Assembly (NCBI RefSeq): GCF_024436395.1
Contig: NZ_JAFMZO010000002.1
Span: 62,001-126,000, forward strand
Direction: 5' to 3'
Origin: Paradesertivirga mongoliensis
GTDB taxonomy: Bacteria > Bacteroidota > Bacteroidia > Sphingobacteriales > Sphingobacteriaceae
Length of the DNA: 64,000 nt
Positions 45,413 through 54,340 of the stretch are shown piece after piece. A program made the position numbers and the translations under genes. The first letter of the stretch is position 1. Each line of letters opens with the position of its first letter. The notes beneath the pieces were generated by a model. It saw only the letters and a list, made by a program, of their open reading frames with translations, did no database searches and was not told where the DNA came from.

Positions 45413-45844
45413 ATGGAATACCACGAAGGCGATAACATCAGCTCGCTGGCCTCGGCCGAAATTGCAATGCACACAGATTTTAGCGGTTTTAACCCTGTTG
45501 TTTTTCACGACGGTAAAGGTTGGACCCGAATCCCATTTAAAGAAGGCAGCGGAAGTTTGTCGGTTAGAAAAATAGATTCTCCTAACGGGATTATCCACGA
45601 CTATGCCGGCCGCATGTTTATGCCGCACTGGAACGAAGAGGATGAGAACGAGCTGGATCCGTTTCTTGGTCAGGTGGCGGTTGTACGCACGGTTGATATG
45701 AATGGTAAGGTGAGGATAATTGGTGCGCCTGGTTACGCGGTTACGCTGGAAACGAGCGGCGGTACGGGCGAGGGCTTTACTGCTGAGAATGGAACGGAGC
45801 TGCGGTTTAAGACGGAGCAGGTGTTTAGGGCTTTTAAGGAATAG
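45413..45844 (+). CDS. Hypothetical phage protein (possible structural)
   Basis: 143 aa, beta-rich, with repeated Gly and aromatic residues (FHDGKGWTRIPFKEGSGS). Near head genes; could be a minor head or connector component. Convergent with the coiled-coil cargo gene, leaving only 3 bases. Confidence 0.5.
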   Translation: MEYHEGDNISSLASAEIAMHTDFSGFNPVVFHDGKGWTRIPFKEGSGSLSVRKIDSPNGIIHDYAGRMFMPHWNEEDENELDPFLGQVAVVRTVDMNGKVRIIGAPGYAVTLETSGGTGEGFTAENGTELRFKTEQVFRAFKE

Positions 45845-45847
45845 ATT

Positions 45848-46744
45848 CTATTTCTTTTTTTTAGGCTGAATTAATGCGTCTAACCCTACTTTTTTACTAA
45901 GCTCAGACATGCCAAAAATTGTAGCCGTTTCAGCAATGGAATCCATGTTAGCCGTAGAACTATTATGTGGTGATGAAGAGTTTGGACGATCTATACCAAG
46001 ACCCCTATTAGACTCTTTCTGAAGATCATTTACGAGAGCTTCATTCGTCGCCTTAAGGACCTTTATTTCGTCGCCTAATTTTTTTATCTCTGAAAGGTAA
46101 GAATGTTCGTTCTTCTTATTATGCTCCGATATGCGTTCATTCGCCTGCGTCTGTACAGTTAAATTATCTTGGAGTGTAGTAAGACGCTTCTCATATTGCT
46201 CACTTATAAGTAAACGACCTTCCTGAGCTTTTAAATTCTGCTCCTGTAATTCTTTAATTACATCGGTATAATCCTTTCTCTCCTTCGCTGCATTTTCTGT
46301 AGCTGCTTTTAGAAGAGACTTTAAGTCCTCTACCTCTTTGTTTAGCTGATCGCGACTTTGGTGTTCGGCTTTCGCCTTTTCTTGTTCGATTTTCGCAACC
46401 TCAATAGATGTCCCCCTGGAAATTCTTCGTATCTCTTGACTGGTTGAAATAATAGCACGTTTTTCGGATGAGTGAGTGAGAATCGCTTCTAAAAGCCAGT
46501 TTATGTACGGTAATCCGATAAGATAGACTATCGCTAATGTAAGCGGCCAAACCAAAAGTAAGTCAATCCCTGCAAAGTTTTCTGTTACATAGGGAATACT
46601 CTCTTCTATCGGTTTTTTGGAAAATAGGATAGTGAATATTGCCTTCCAATTCACCACAATCCATGATAGAAAAAAGGCACCAACAAAAGGATTTCGAAGC
46701 CGCTCCCGAACCCCGGTCCGGACTTCATCAACTAGTTCTTTCAT
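45848..46744 (-). CDS. Membrane-anchored coiled-coil protein (cargo)
   Basis: 298 aa. An N-terminal segment RERLRNPFVGAFFLSWIVVNW leads into two membrane helices (about 20-40 and 58-85), then a coiled coil of about 160 residues rich in Glu, Lys and Gln, and a Lys-rich C-terminus. The N-terminal pattern is one I recall from membrane proteins of defence islands. It opposes the phage genes and sits between the 143-aa gene and the protease gene; it interrupts the structural cluster. Confidence 0.7.
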   Translation of the reverse strand: MKELVDEVRTGVRERLRNPFVGAFFLSWIVVNWKAIFTILFSKKPIEESIPYVTENFAGIDLLLVWPLTLAIVYLIGLPYINWLLEAILTHSSEKRAIISTSQEIRRISRGTSIEVAKIEQEKAKAEHQSRDQLNKEVEDLKSLLKAATENAAKERKDYTDVIKELQEQNLKAQEGRLLISEQYEKRLTTLQDNLTVQTQANERISEHNKKNEHSYLSEIKKLGDEIKVLKATNEALVNDLQKESNRGLGIDRPNSSSPHNSSTANMDSIAETATIFGMSELSKKVGLDALIQPKKKK

Positions 46745-46859
46745 ATATTTAGGTATGTAAATATACCATTTTCCCTGTCCTTTCCCTCCTCCTCGCGGTT
46801 GATGATTTTTGAGTTCAAGATTTTTAAGAGTCAGAATTCAAACATGATCAACCGCTTCA

Positions 46860-47972
46860 ATGAAAAAACCTCTTCACTTAGTCGTTAGCAACGCGGCTGA
46901 GAAATCGGCTAAAATTTACTTATATGGTATTATAGGCGATTACTGGACTGATTCTCCATTAACAGCAGATCGTTTTGTTCGCGAGCTTACCGTACTGGAA
47001 GGTAAAGGTATTTCGCGGGTTGACGTGCATATCAATTCGGTTGGCGGTAGCGTGTTTGATGGTTTAGGTATTTGTAATGCCATTAAATCCAGCAAACTGG
47101 ATATCCATACCTGGAACGACGGTTTAGCGGCCAGTATGGGTTCGGCTATTTTATGCAGTGCAAAAACTGGCAAACGCCATTTGGCAAAACAGTCGGTTAC
47201 CATGATTCACAGCGCCAGTACAATTGCATGGGGCAACAGCCAGGATATGCAAGATACTGCCGACTATCTTAAAACATTCGACACGGTGTTGGCTGGCTTC
47301 TATTCGGATGCCTCCGGAAAAACGGTTGAAGAAATCCAAAAGCAATTTTTCGATTATAAAGACCACTGGTTAAGCGCTCAGGAAACGGAAGCGTTTGGTT
47401 TTGCAACGGTTGAGGATTATGAGTCGGAGGCAGAAGTGCCCGAGAACATCACCAATATGTCGTTCGATAAAGTTGCGGCCCTCTACAAATCAAATTTACC
47501 TACGAATTCACAAAAAACCGATATGGGATTATTAACTACAAACAAATTCAAAACTCTGTCCGCCCTGGCTAAAGTAGCAGTGGCCGACCTTACTGCTGAT
47601 CAGCTTAAGCCAGTACAAGAGGAAATCGAAGCTGAAGGAATAAAAGGCGTGTCTATCGTTTTGGATGCCGATTTAAAAGAAACCATGGATGCCGCTGCAA
47701 AAGTGGAAGGGTTGGAAGCTGAGATTGTAACATTAAAGGCTTCGGCTGATAAGGTTACTGGTTTAGAGGCTCAGGTGGCTAAGATTGCTGGCTTGGAAGC
47801 TACAATCGCGGAGCAGAAAAAGAAATTGGATGCGGTGGTTACTGATCCGACTGCACCTAGTACTGAAGAAACGGATGAAACTCCGGGCGATGGTAAAAAG
47901 GATGAAGAAGTTCTAACGGCCATGGACAAGGAGATGAATTCAATTAATGCATTGTTCAACCTAATCCCTTAA
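46860..47972 (+). CDS. Prohead protease (ClpP-type) fused to scaffold
   Basis: 370 aa. Residues 18-200 form a ClpP-fold capsid-maturation protease: INSVGGSVFDGLGI, catalytic Ser92 in GLAASMGSAI, His117 in TMIHSAS and a helical region. The C-terminal 150 residues are Ala/Lys/Glu-rich coiled coil (scaffold-like, AKVEGLEAEIVTLKAS). An ATG at 47523 (Met222, MGLLTTNKF) could give a separate scaffold product. This layout is known for tailed-phage head genes. Confidence 0.88.
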   Translation: MKKPLHLVVSNAAEKSAKIYLYGIIGDYWTDSPLTADRFVRELTVLEGKGISRVDVHINSVGGSVFDGLGICNAIKSSKLDIHTWNDGLAASMGSAILCSAKTGKRHLAKQSVTMIHSASTIAWGNSQDMQDTADYLKTFDTVLAGFYSDASGKTVEEIQKQFFDYKDHWLSAQETEAFGFATVEDYESEAEVPENITNMSFDKVAALYKSNLPTNSQKTDMGLLTTNKFKTLSALAKVAVADLTADQLKPVQEEIEAEGIKGVSIVLDADLKETMDAAAKVEGLEAEIVTLKASADKVTGLEAQVAKIAGLEATIAEQKKKLDAVVTDPTAPSTEETDETPGDGKKDEEVLTAMDKEMNSINALFNLIP

Positions 47973-47983
47973 TAATAATACGT

Positions 47984-49189
47984 ATGAAAAATTTATTCGA
48001 TTTTTTTAAGTGTTTACTAGTGGTGAGCCTTTTGGCAACCGCTTTTAATCCATTGATTGGAATAGCCTTATTTGCGCTGTTCGTTGCCCTGCCGAAACGT
48101 GAGATGCCGGGTGTGTTTTCTGCCGATGTATCTCCGGATATTTCTAAAATCAGTACTTACATTGGTAAGGTAGCTAAGGGGTTACAGGCAAAGCTTTTCA
48201 ACTCCATGGATATTGCGAAGGATATCTCACTGATACCTAACGTAAAAAATATCTTGGTAAGCACCCGTTTAACTGTTAAAAACGGGCCGAAGCCTTATAC
48301 TGGTGTATTTAACCCCGTGGGTGATGATCTGGACTACGAGCCACGGACTTTAACTGTTGAGCCTTTTCAAAGGGATTTAATTGTGGATCCTCGTAAATAC
48401 CGCACATCACACTTTGCTTACGAGCGTGGAGCCGGTGAAAGTTCTAAGAACAATAAGATTCCTTTTGAGGCTTTCACCATCAAAACGGTGTTGGAAAGCG
48501 ATGCGGCTATATTCAACAACCTAACAGCCTTTAACGGTGTAGGTAAAGCAGCTTTCGCGGCGTTTAACGCTGGAATAACCTATGCTGTTGGTGCGAAAAT
48601 TAAGTTCACGCTTAATAACGAGATGCAGTACTTCGTTTGTAAAACCGCAACCTTGGCAGGTGAAAGTCCTTCAACACATCCTGCAAAGTGGACTGAGTCT
48701 AACGCTCTTGCAATCTGCGAAGGTTTGGGAGTAAAGCTGATTGCAGGTCGTGCAGCTGCCGAAATCACGAAAGTTGTTTCTGCCGCTGGTAAAGATGCTT
48801 ATCCTTTATTTAAAGAATTGTTCCGCGGTCATTCTGATGCTCGTAAAGCATTAGGTGTAAATATCTACGCTCCAACCAGTCGTGTTGAAGAGTTGATGGA
48901 CGACTTTGAAAACAAAGTTGGTAAGTACACCGAGAATGATGGCAGCGGAAGGATGTACCTGGCTAATACCAGCAAAAAAGGCAGGATTGTTCCTGCTACC
49001 TGGATGAAGACTGGTGATCCTATGTTTTCCGGTCCTATCGACAACTTCCAAATCGGTACAGACCTATTGAGCGACTTCAATGAGGTTAACGTAATCCCTG
49101 ATGTTTACACTTTGAAAATGGGTGTGGCTGGAGTAATTGGTTTCAATTACCAGGATGCGGAAGAGGTTGTAATGACTGACGAGGGATAA
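47984..49189 (+). CDS. Major capsid protein
   Basis: 401 aa directly after the protease-scaffold gene, the expected place for a HK97-like coat protein. Motifs: TYIGKVAKGLQAKLF, PRTLTVEPFQRDLIVDPR and GPIDNFQIGTDLL. Two oddities: a very hydrophobic start (residues 7-36) and an inserted segment (196-238) with the spacing of a chitin-binding fold, Tyr200-Val202-Gly203 to Cys219-Ala222-Gly226-Pro229-Trp236. The hydrophobic start could be a cleaved scaffold-like part. Confidence 0.78.
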   Translation: MKNLFDFFKCLLVVSLLATAFNPLIGIALFALFVALPKREMPGVFSADVSPDISKISTYIGKVAKGLQAKLFNSMDIAKDISLIPNVKNILVSTRLTVKNGPKPYTGVFNPVGDDLDYEPRTLTVEPFQRDLIVDPRKYRTSHFAYERGAGESSKNNKIPFEAFTIKTVLESDAAIFNNLTAFNGVGKAAFAAFNAGITYAVGAKIKFTLNNEMQYFVCKTATLAGESPSTHPAKWTESNALAICEGLGVKLIAGRAAAEITKVVSAAGKDAYPLFKELFRGHSDARKALGVNIYAPTSRVEELMDDFENKVGKYTENDGSGRMYLANTSKKGRIVPATWMKTGDPMFSGPIDNFQIGTDLLSDFNEVNVIPDVYTLKMGVAGVIGFNYQDAEEVVMTDEG

Positions 49190-49207
49190 CTAACAGATTA
49201 ATTTATT

Positions 49208-49227
49208 GCCCCGGTTCAATCCGGGGC
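49208..49227 (+). terminator. Hairpin after major capsid gene
   Basis: Seven-bp GC stem GCCCCGG/CCGGGGC with a 6-base loop, followed by TAATTTAT. T-tract is weak, so it may act as an attenuator that keeps later genes lower than the capsid gene. Confidence 0.6.
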
Positions 49228-49241
49228 TAATTTATATCCAA

Positions 49242-49568
49242 ATGGCAAACACAAAATTTGAAACTGTTGAAGCTGCAGTTGCTCACATCGAGGAGCTAAA
49301 AAAAGAGCTTTCTGAAACTAAGGAAAAGTTGAAAGTTGCCGAAAAGGCAAAGGCTGACGCTGAGCAAATTGCAGAAGATGCAGTAAAAAAAGCGAATCAG
49401 TTGGAAGATGCCCTTCCAAAGAAATTAACAGCAAAGGTTGACGGTAAAACTGTTGAGGTTTTATTCGGTGTTGATGGTTTAACAAAGGAAGAACTTGCAA
49501 AAGACCAGGCGAAGTTAAAGGTGCTGGTTAAATTCAAGTCGGGTGCTGTAAAAGTATTGGAGGATTAA
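49242..49568 (+). CDS. Coiled-coil phage protein
   Basis: 108 aa from the ATG at 49242. The first 65 residues are a Glu/Lys coiled coil (EELKKELSETKEKLKVAEK), the rest a small beta domain (KLTAKVDGKTVEVLF). Possibly a minor head or head-decoration partner. Lies between capsid and a decoration-like gene. Confidence 0.6.
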   Translation: MANTKFETVEAAVAHIEELKKELSETKEKLKVAEKAKADAEQIAEDAVKKANQLEDALPKKLTAKVDGKTVEVLFGVDGLTKEELAKDQAKLKVLVKFKSGAVKVLED

Positions 49569-49572
49569 TCTG

Positions 49573-50136
49573 ATGGATTACGCAACTATAACAAACCTCG
49601 CCATGAATTTTGGCGATGGCAAAGAAAACCCTTCCGGAGTTTCGGAAGTGGGATACTTTATTCCACTTAGCTTCTTTGTGGATGGTACAGGATTAAAAAA
49701 ACCTGATCCCGCAGGCACTACGGCGGAGAGCCTGGTGGAAATCACCACCGACCACGTATTGAAAGCTGGCAAAGCACCTATACGCATCACTCCGATGTTC
49801 GAGAAATCGGGCATTAATTGGAAGCTTGCAGGTGAGCAGCTTTCTAAGATCTTCGAACAGGGTGTCGAGGTGTTTGTACCCGATAACTCTGCTGCATCCC
49901 TTGGTACAGCTGGTGCCATTAAAAACTATCGCGGTATTCTGTTGATTCAGAAAAACGATGGTAGTGGCGAATTCTGGCAGGTAGGTAGCGAAGGCTTAAC
50001 GGCTAAAGTTATGGACATTGCTGGCGGTACTGGTGTTGGACCTACCGGAGAAGTGGGAAGCAAAGTAACGTTTCAATCGTACGGTATTATGCCTGTGTAT
50101 GTTTACAAAGGCGAAGTACCTGCACCAGCGCCTTAA
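49573..50136 (+). CDS. Hypothetical phage structural protein
   Basis: 187 aa, Gly/Val/Ser-rich, beta type, Pro/Ala-rich end. Includes GVEVFVPDNSAASLGTAGA. Position after capsid suggests a head decoration or head-tail protein, but no named family fits. Confidence 0.55.
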   Translation: MDYATITNLAMNFGDGKENPSGVSEVGYFIPLSFFVDGTGLKKPDPAGTTAESLVEITTDHVLKAGKAPIRITPMFEKSGINWKLAGEQLSKIFEQGVEVFVPDNSAASLGTAGAIKNYRGILLIQKNDGSGEFWQVGSEGLTAKVMDIAGGTGVGPTGEVGSKVTFQSYGIMPVYVYKGEVPAPAP

Positions 50137-50139
50137 TGT

Positions 50140-50340
50140 ATGGCTAAGCTAAATTTTGAAATCAGTGCGCTGATCAAAGGTAAGTTTGAGGTGATAAACA
50201 CTCATCTGCCGGTATTGCACAGTCGCATTGGTATGGTAGATTTCCGGACTATGACCGAAGAGCAGGCCGAAAGGCTTGTGGCTGCGGGAACCAGGTATCT
50301 GCGGAAAGTGAAAAAAGCTGGTAAGAAAGTCTCTTCATAA
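50140..50340 (+). CDS. Small phage structural-type protein
   Basis: 66 aa, basic C-terminus. Begins 3 bases after the preceding stop, so they are in one operon, closed by the terminator at 50367. Family unknown. Confidence 0.55.
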   Translation: MAKLNFEISALIKGKFEVINTHLPVLHSRIGMVDFRTMTEEQAERLVAAGTRYLRKVKKAGKKVSS

Positions 50341-50366
50341 TTTAGGTTTATAATTGGTTAGTTAAG

Positions 50367-50399
50367 TCCCGCTCATCGCAAGGTGAGTGGGATTTTTTT
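50367..50399 (+). terminator. Intrinsic terminator before TIR/NDT-like cargo
   Basis: Nine-pair stem (TCCCGCTCA with TGAGTGGGA, one G-T pair), 8-base loop, then seven T. It insulates the head operon from the next cargo gene. Confidence 0.88.
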
Positions 50400-50452
50400 G
50401 TATGATAAATCCGCCGGATTAATTCTTACTTTGGTCCTCTTAACCTATCAGA

Positions 50453-51298
50453 ATGGCAACAACAGAAGTTAAAGAAGACGGGACTAAAAAGAAAACGTCG
50501 AAAAAGCCAAAATGCGGTATAATTATGCCGATTGCGTCAATAGACAGTTACCCTGCAAACCATTGGGCCGACGTCCTGCTAATACTACAAGAGGCCATAG
50601 AGGGTGAAGGTTTTGAGGCGAACCTAGTAAGTTATGCTGAAGAAAGTGGAATCATTCAACAGAGGATCGTTTCTAACCTGTACCAAAACGAACTTGTTAT
50701 ATGCGACGTCAGTGCGAAAAACCCAAATGTTATGTTTGAGCTTGGGATGCGTCTGGCGTTCGATAAACCGACGATTGTCGTAAAAGATGATCAAACTGAT
50801 TACAGTTTTGACACATCTCCCATAGAACATCTCTCATATCCACGAGATTTACATTTTCACAAGATTCTCGCCTTTAAGGAAGATTTGAAAGCTAAGATCA
50901 ACGGAACCTATGAAAAGAGTAAAGACCCGAATTATAGTACGTTTTTACAATCGTTTGGAACATTCAAGCCACAAAGGCTCGACGAGAAACCACTGGACAT
51001 TGAAGCGGTATTTAATTATTTAGATGAAATTAAGCAAGACATAAACAGGTTAAAGGCTCCAAGCACTAGAATTAATGTATCTTCTAGAATAGAATCACAT
51101 AACCAAAGGCTGCTGTCCACGATGTTGGAGAACGCTTTAATAGAGCGAAACTGGACAGTTGATACAATTTTAAACCATTCGCCTACAATGGGGGAACTTA
51201 TGAACACTTTAAGAAAGGACCCACCTTTTTCAACCATGCATATAAACGATTTTCACCAGATGTTATTGACCGCAGTAAGAAATATACCTAAAGGGTAA
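50453..51298 (+). CDS. Nucleoside-deoxyribosyltransferase/TIR-like cargo protein
   Basis: 281 aa. After a Lys-rich start, residues 20-115 show an alpha/beta fold: CGIIMPIASIDSYPANHWAD, then LVICDVSAKNPNVMFELGMR and KPTIVVKDD. The NPNVMFELG signature with Glu96 is typical of the nucleoside 2-deoxyribosyltransferase/TIR superfamily, used by several bacterial defence NAD-degrading or nucleotide-binding effectors. The C-terminal 110 residues are helical. It is isolated between two phage operons, with its own terminator before it. A nucleotide- or NAD-targeting defence function is inferred. Confidence 0.65.
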   Translation: MATTEVKEDGTKKKTSKKPKCGIIMPIASIDSYPANHWADVLLILQEAIEGEGFEANLVSYAEESGIIQQRIVSNLYQNELVICDVSAKNPNVMFELGMRLAFDKPTIVVKDDQTDYSFDTSPIEHLSYPRDLHFHKILAFKEDLKAKINGTYEKSKDPNYSTFLQSFGTFKPQRLDEKPLDIEAVFNYLDEIKQDINRLKAPSTRINVSSRIESHNQRLLSTMLENALIERNWTVDTILNHSPTMGELMNTLRKDPPFSTMHINDFHQMLLTAVRNIPKG

Positions 51299-51340
51299 CC
51301 TGTCCTTTCCTTCCTATCTATCCATCACCACCTTTATGCC

Positions 51341-52021
51341 ATGCAGGATATCAATGCGTGGCTTCATTCTGAGAGAGATTTTACCAAGGGTGCCGAGCTT
51401 TACCAAAAGTACGGCACTAACTCGTTTTTTAGAACGCTGCTTAAAGCAGGTCCAACGCCATACAACGTAAAAAAGCTGGGCGAAGAGCTGGAAGGCTTGG
51501 CGCCTGGCACACCTGCCAGTGTGGAGGCGCAAGCTGAAAGGTTAAAGGTGAAAGGTGAAGGAGAAGCGCCGAAGGAAGAGGTAAAGGTTAATATTCGTAT
51601 TAATGGAAAACAGAAGTCTGCCATCTCCGAAACGCAGCGTGCGGCCGATATGCGCAAATACCTTGCGTTAAAAGCCGAGCGGGATAAAATCCTTTTACAA
51701 ATCGATAACAACAAGTTTCTCCTCAATTACGAGAGCAACCAGGTAGTGCTGCACCAAACGGCTAAGCAACTGCTTAAACTCTGGGACAAAAAGCAGGAAC
51801 TCTGGATGCTGATCGATTACTATGATGAGCATGGTTGCTTTGAGGTGGTTGAGGTGGTGCCTGAGAAATCCCGGGAGGAGAAGATGCAGCTGATTTATCA
51901 ATGTATCAGTCGTGCGAATTCTCGCTTGAAAAAGCCCGGATATAAAGACCGGGAGAAAACCTTGAAGCTGATTGAGGAGAAACGGAAGGAGTTGGAAGTT
52001 TTGAAGGGAGGTGAAGGATGA
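51341..52021 (+). CDS. Hypothetical phage protein before terminase
   Basis: 226 aa, charged and helical. Starts after the CCTTTCCTTCC element at 51304. A middle linker (about 60-90, Glu/Lys/Val-rich) is followed by a coiled-coil part (KQLLKLWDKKQELWMLIDYY). Overlaps the terminase small-subunit candidate by 4 bases. Might be a terminase accessory or scaffold-like protein; no family recognised. Confidence 0.55.
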   Translation: MQDINAWLHSERDFTKGAELYQKYGTNSFFRTLLKAGPTPYNVKKLGEELEGLAPGTPASVEAQAERLKVKGEGEAPKEEVKVNIRINGKQKSAISETQRAADMRKYLALKAERDKILLQIDNNKFLLNYESNQVVLHQTAKQLLKLWDKKQELWMLIDYYDEHGCFEVVEVVPEKSREEKMQLIYQCISRANSRLKKPGYKDREKTLKLIEEKRKELEVLKGGEG

Positions 52022-52680
52022 TTCCACAGTTAGCGGGATTGCTCAAGCCGAAGGATATTAAGGGAGAAACCGCTTTTGATATCATCCTGAAATATTGGCT
52101 TGATCACAAAATAAATGAACTGCCGGAAGACCTGGCTCGAATGCTTGAACGCTGGAAGCAGGTTAATGCGATGATACGAGAAGGTCATCTGGTAAAAAGG
52201 GGGAAGAATGAAATAACTCTCCCTTACAAATACAATGAGATTGCTGAATTTTTAGTTGAATACTATAAAATCTCTTTTCGCACTGCCTACAACGATATTG
52301 CCAGTGCTAAACGATTTTTTCTTCCTGACCAATCGAAGGATGAAAAGGAATTCGGAAGAGGAGTTTATATTGAATGGGGCGAACAGATGATGTTTGAAGC
52401 CAGGGCAGCTGGCGATTATAAATCTGCACATGCGTTCTTTAAAGAACTTAATGAAATTAAAGGCCACAAGAAAGATGATATCGATGCGCCTGCCTATCAC
52501 CAGGTGCAGCTGCCTCACCTCGCAATTGTTGCGGATCCGAGCGAATTGAACGATGCGTTCACGAAGGTTGAGAATCCTGATCAACTAGTTGCTGATATAC
52601 TGGCTAGACGGAAGAAAACGAAGCTGGATAAGATGATTTCGGAAGCTGATATCGCCGAGGAGGTGCCAGATGGTAACTGA
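52018..52680 (+). CDS. Terminase small subunit candidate
   Basis: 220 aa, helical. Located directly upstream of the large terminase and overlapping it by 11 bases. An HTH-like region ISFRTAYNDIASAKRFF near 80-97 could bind DNA. The N-terminus resembles winged-helix start domains. Assignment rests mainly on position. Confidence 0.6.
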   Translation: MIPQLAGLLKPKDIKGETAFDIILKYWLDHKINELPEDLARMLERWKQVNAMIREGHLVKRGKNEITLPYKYNEIAEFLVEYYKISFRTAYNDIASAKRFFLPDQSKDEKEFGRGVYIEWGEQMMFEARAAGDYKSAHAFFKELNEIKGHKKDDIDAPAYHQVQLPHLAIVADPSELNDAFTKVENPDQLVADILARRKKTKLDKMISEADIAEEVPDGN

Positions 52681-54313
52681 AGAGCGGAAAGTTTGGCTTA
52701 ATCGTCCGCAAAAAATATCTGAGCTCGTACAAGCCAATGAAGAGTACGGCGTTTGGGGTCGGGCAACGGGTAAGACCGACGGCCCGATATCAAAACGAAC
52801 TTCGCACCAGGCAACAGTGATGCCTCGCGGTACTACGGGCGTAGTTGCTGCCACTTACATGCAACATTTAGACAGGACGCTCCCCCCGCTGTTTAAATCG
52901 TGGGAGGCCCGCGGTTATATAAAAGATGTTCATTATTGGGTTCGCCAGCGCCCACCGAAGAAATTAAACATTCCGGATCCGATTTACAAGGTGATGGATC
53001 CGCAGCACTATATTTTCTGGTATACGGGGCATGTGTTTTACCTGATCTCGCAAGATCGGCCGGGACTGGCCAACGCCAAGACAATGGATGCGGTTGTTGC
53101 GGATGAGGTGAAGTTCTTAAACTTTGCTCAGTATGTAGAGGAGGTTGTGCCGGCGAATCGTGGTAACGACAACTTGTTCGGCCACATGAGCGAGCACCAT
53201 TCGGTTACAATGTTCACCGATATGCCTACCAAACAGCAGGCGAAGTGGATTCTTGAAAAAGCTGAGCAGGTAGATATGGAAAGGGTGTCGCAAGTGGTAG
53301 GCCTGCAGATAGAATACAATAAAATGTATTTGGAATACCAACATGAACGCACCACAAGGCCAAGAAAAGACTATTTAAGGCGGAAATTAACAAACTATTA
53401 CATTGCTTTAAATGAATTGCGGAAAGGTTTGGTCTGGTACTCTGAAGCTTCAACGCTTGAGAATATTCAGATCCTCGGCCCGGAAAAGTTTAAGCAGTGG
53501 GAACGTGAGCTGCCGCAGATGGTTTATGATACTTCAATCCTGAACCTGAAGAATATTGCGGTACCTGATGGCTTCTTTCACATGTTGGATTTGGAGTTGC
53601 ATGGGTATTTCAACTATAACTATAACCACATCGATAATCTGGGCTTGTACCTTCCCGATGGTGTAATTAAGGATTGTCGCAAAGATGGCGACTTAGACCG
53701 CACGAAAGCCTTAGATATAGCATTCGATTATAACGCAGCTATTAAAAGCCTGGTGATCGGTCAGGATAAAGCGAATTTCTATCCAACCCTCAAATCAATG
53801 TTTGTGCTGGCTGCAGATAGGAAGGTGCTGTCTGACCTGGTTGATGAGTTCTGTGAGTATTACCAGTTCCATGAGCGCAAAGAGGTGAACTACTACTATG
53901 ATCACACCGCTAATGTAACTGATTCGACCAGGCTCGAAACCTTGCACGAGGTAGTAACTAATCAACTCCGAAAGAATAAGTGGGTAGTGAATAAACATTA
54001 CATCGGCCAGACTCCTGAACACGATATCCGGTACCGATTATGGGAAGAAGTATTTAAGGAGAAGGACCGCAAGTTCAAGCCTGCACGCTTCAATCGCGAT
54101 AATGCCGAACAGCTGCTGATCTCTCTGCAACAAACCGGCGTTAAGAAGGTTGGCAATGTGTTTAAGAAGGATAAGAGCAGTGAGAATAAGAACTCAAAAG
54201 TACGTCCACAAGATGCGCCTCACCTTGGCGATGCCTGGGAAACGTTGTACGTCGGAAGATTTAGGACGGAGTATGGCTATGAGATGCCTGTTACGGATAT
54301 TATAACGGTTTGA
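52670..54313 (+). CDS. Terminase large subunit
   Basis: 547 aa DNA-packaging motor. A deviant Walker A reads GRATGKTDGP (30-39), Walker B is AVVADE (141-146), and the C-terminal RNase H-like nuclease has acidic residues near DLELHGYFNYNYNH and ALDIAFDYN. The start is the ATG at 52670, preceded by GAGGAGG. It works with the candidate small subunit and the portal. No closer subfamily can be stated. Confidence 0.8.
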   Translation: MVTEERKVWLNRPQKISELVQANEEYGVWGRATGKTDGPISKRTSHQATVMPRGTTGVVAATYMQHLDRTLPPLFKSWEARGYIKDVHYWVRQRPPKKLNIPDPIYKVMDPQHYIFWYTGHVFYLISQDRPGLANAKTMDAVVADEVKFLNFAQYVEEVVPANRGNDNLFGHMSEHHSVTMFTDMPTKQQAKWILEKAEQVDMERVSQVVGLQIEYNKMYLEYQHERTTRPRKDYLRRKLTNYYIALNELRKGLVWYSEASTLENIQILGPEKFKQWERELPQMVYDTSILNLKNIAVPDGFFHMLDLELHGYFNYNYNHIDNLGLYLPDGVIKDCRKDGDLDRTKALDIAFDYNAAIKSLVIGQDKANFYPTLKSMFVLAADRKVLSDLVDEFCEYYQFHERKEVNYYYDHTANVTDSTRLETLHEVVTNQLRKNKWVVNKHYIGQTPEHDIRYRLWEEVFKEKDRKFKPARFNRDNAEQLLISLQQTGVKKVGNVFKKDKSSENKNSKVRPQDAPHLGDAWETLYVGRFRTEYGYEMPVTDIITV

Positions 54314-54340
54314 TGTTTTTGGGCACTTCTCGTATATTGT

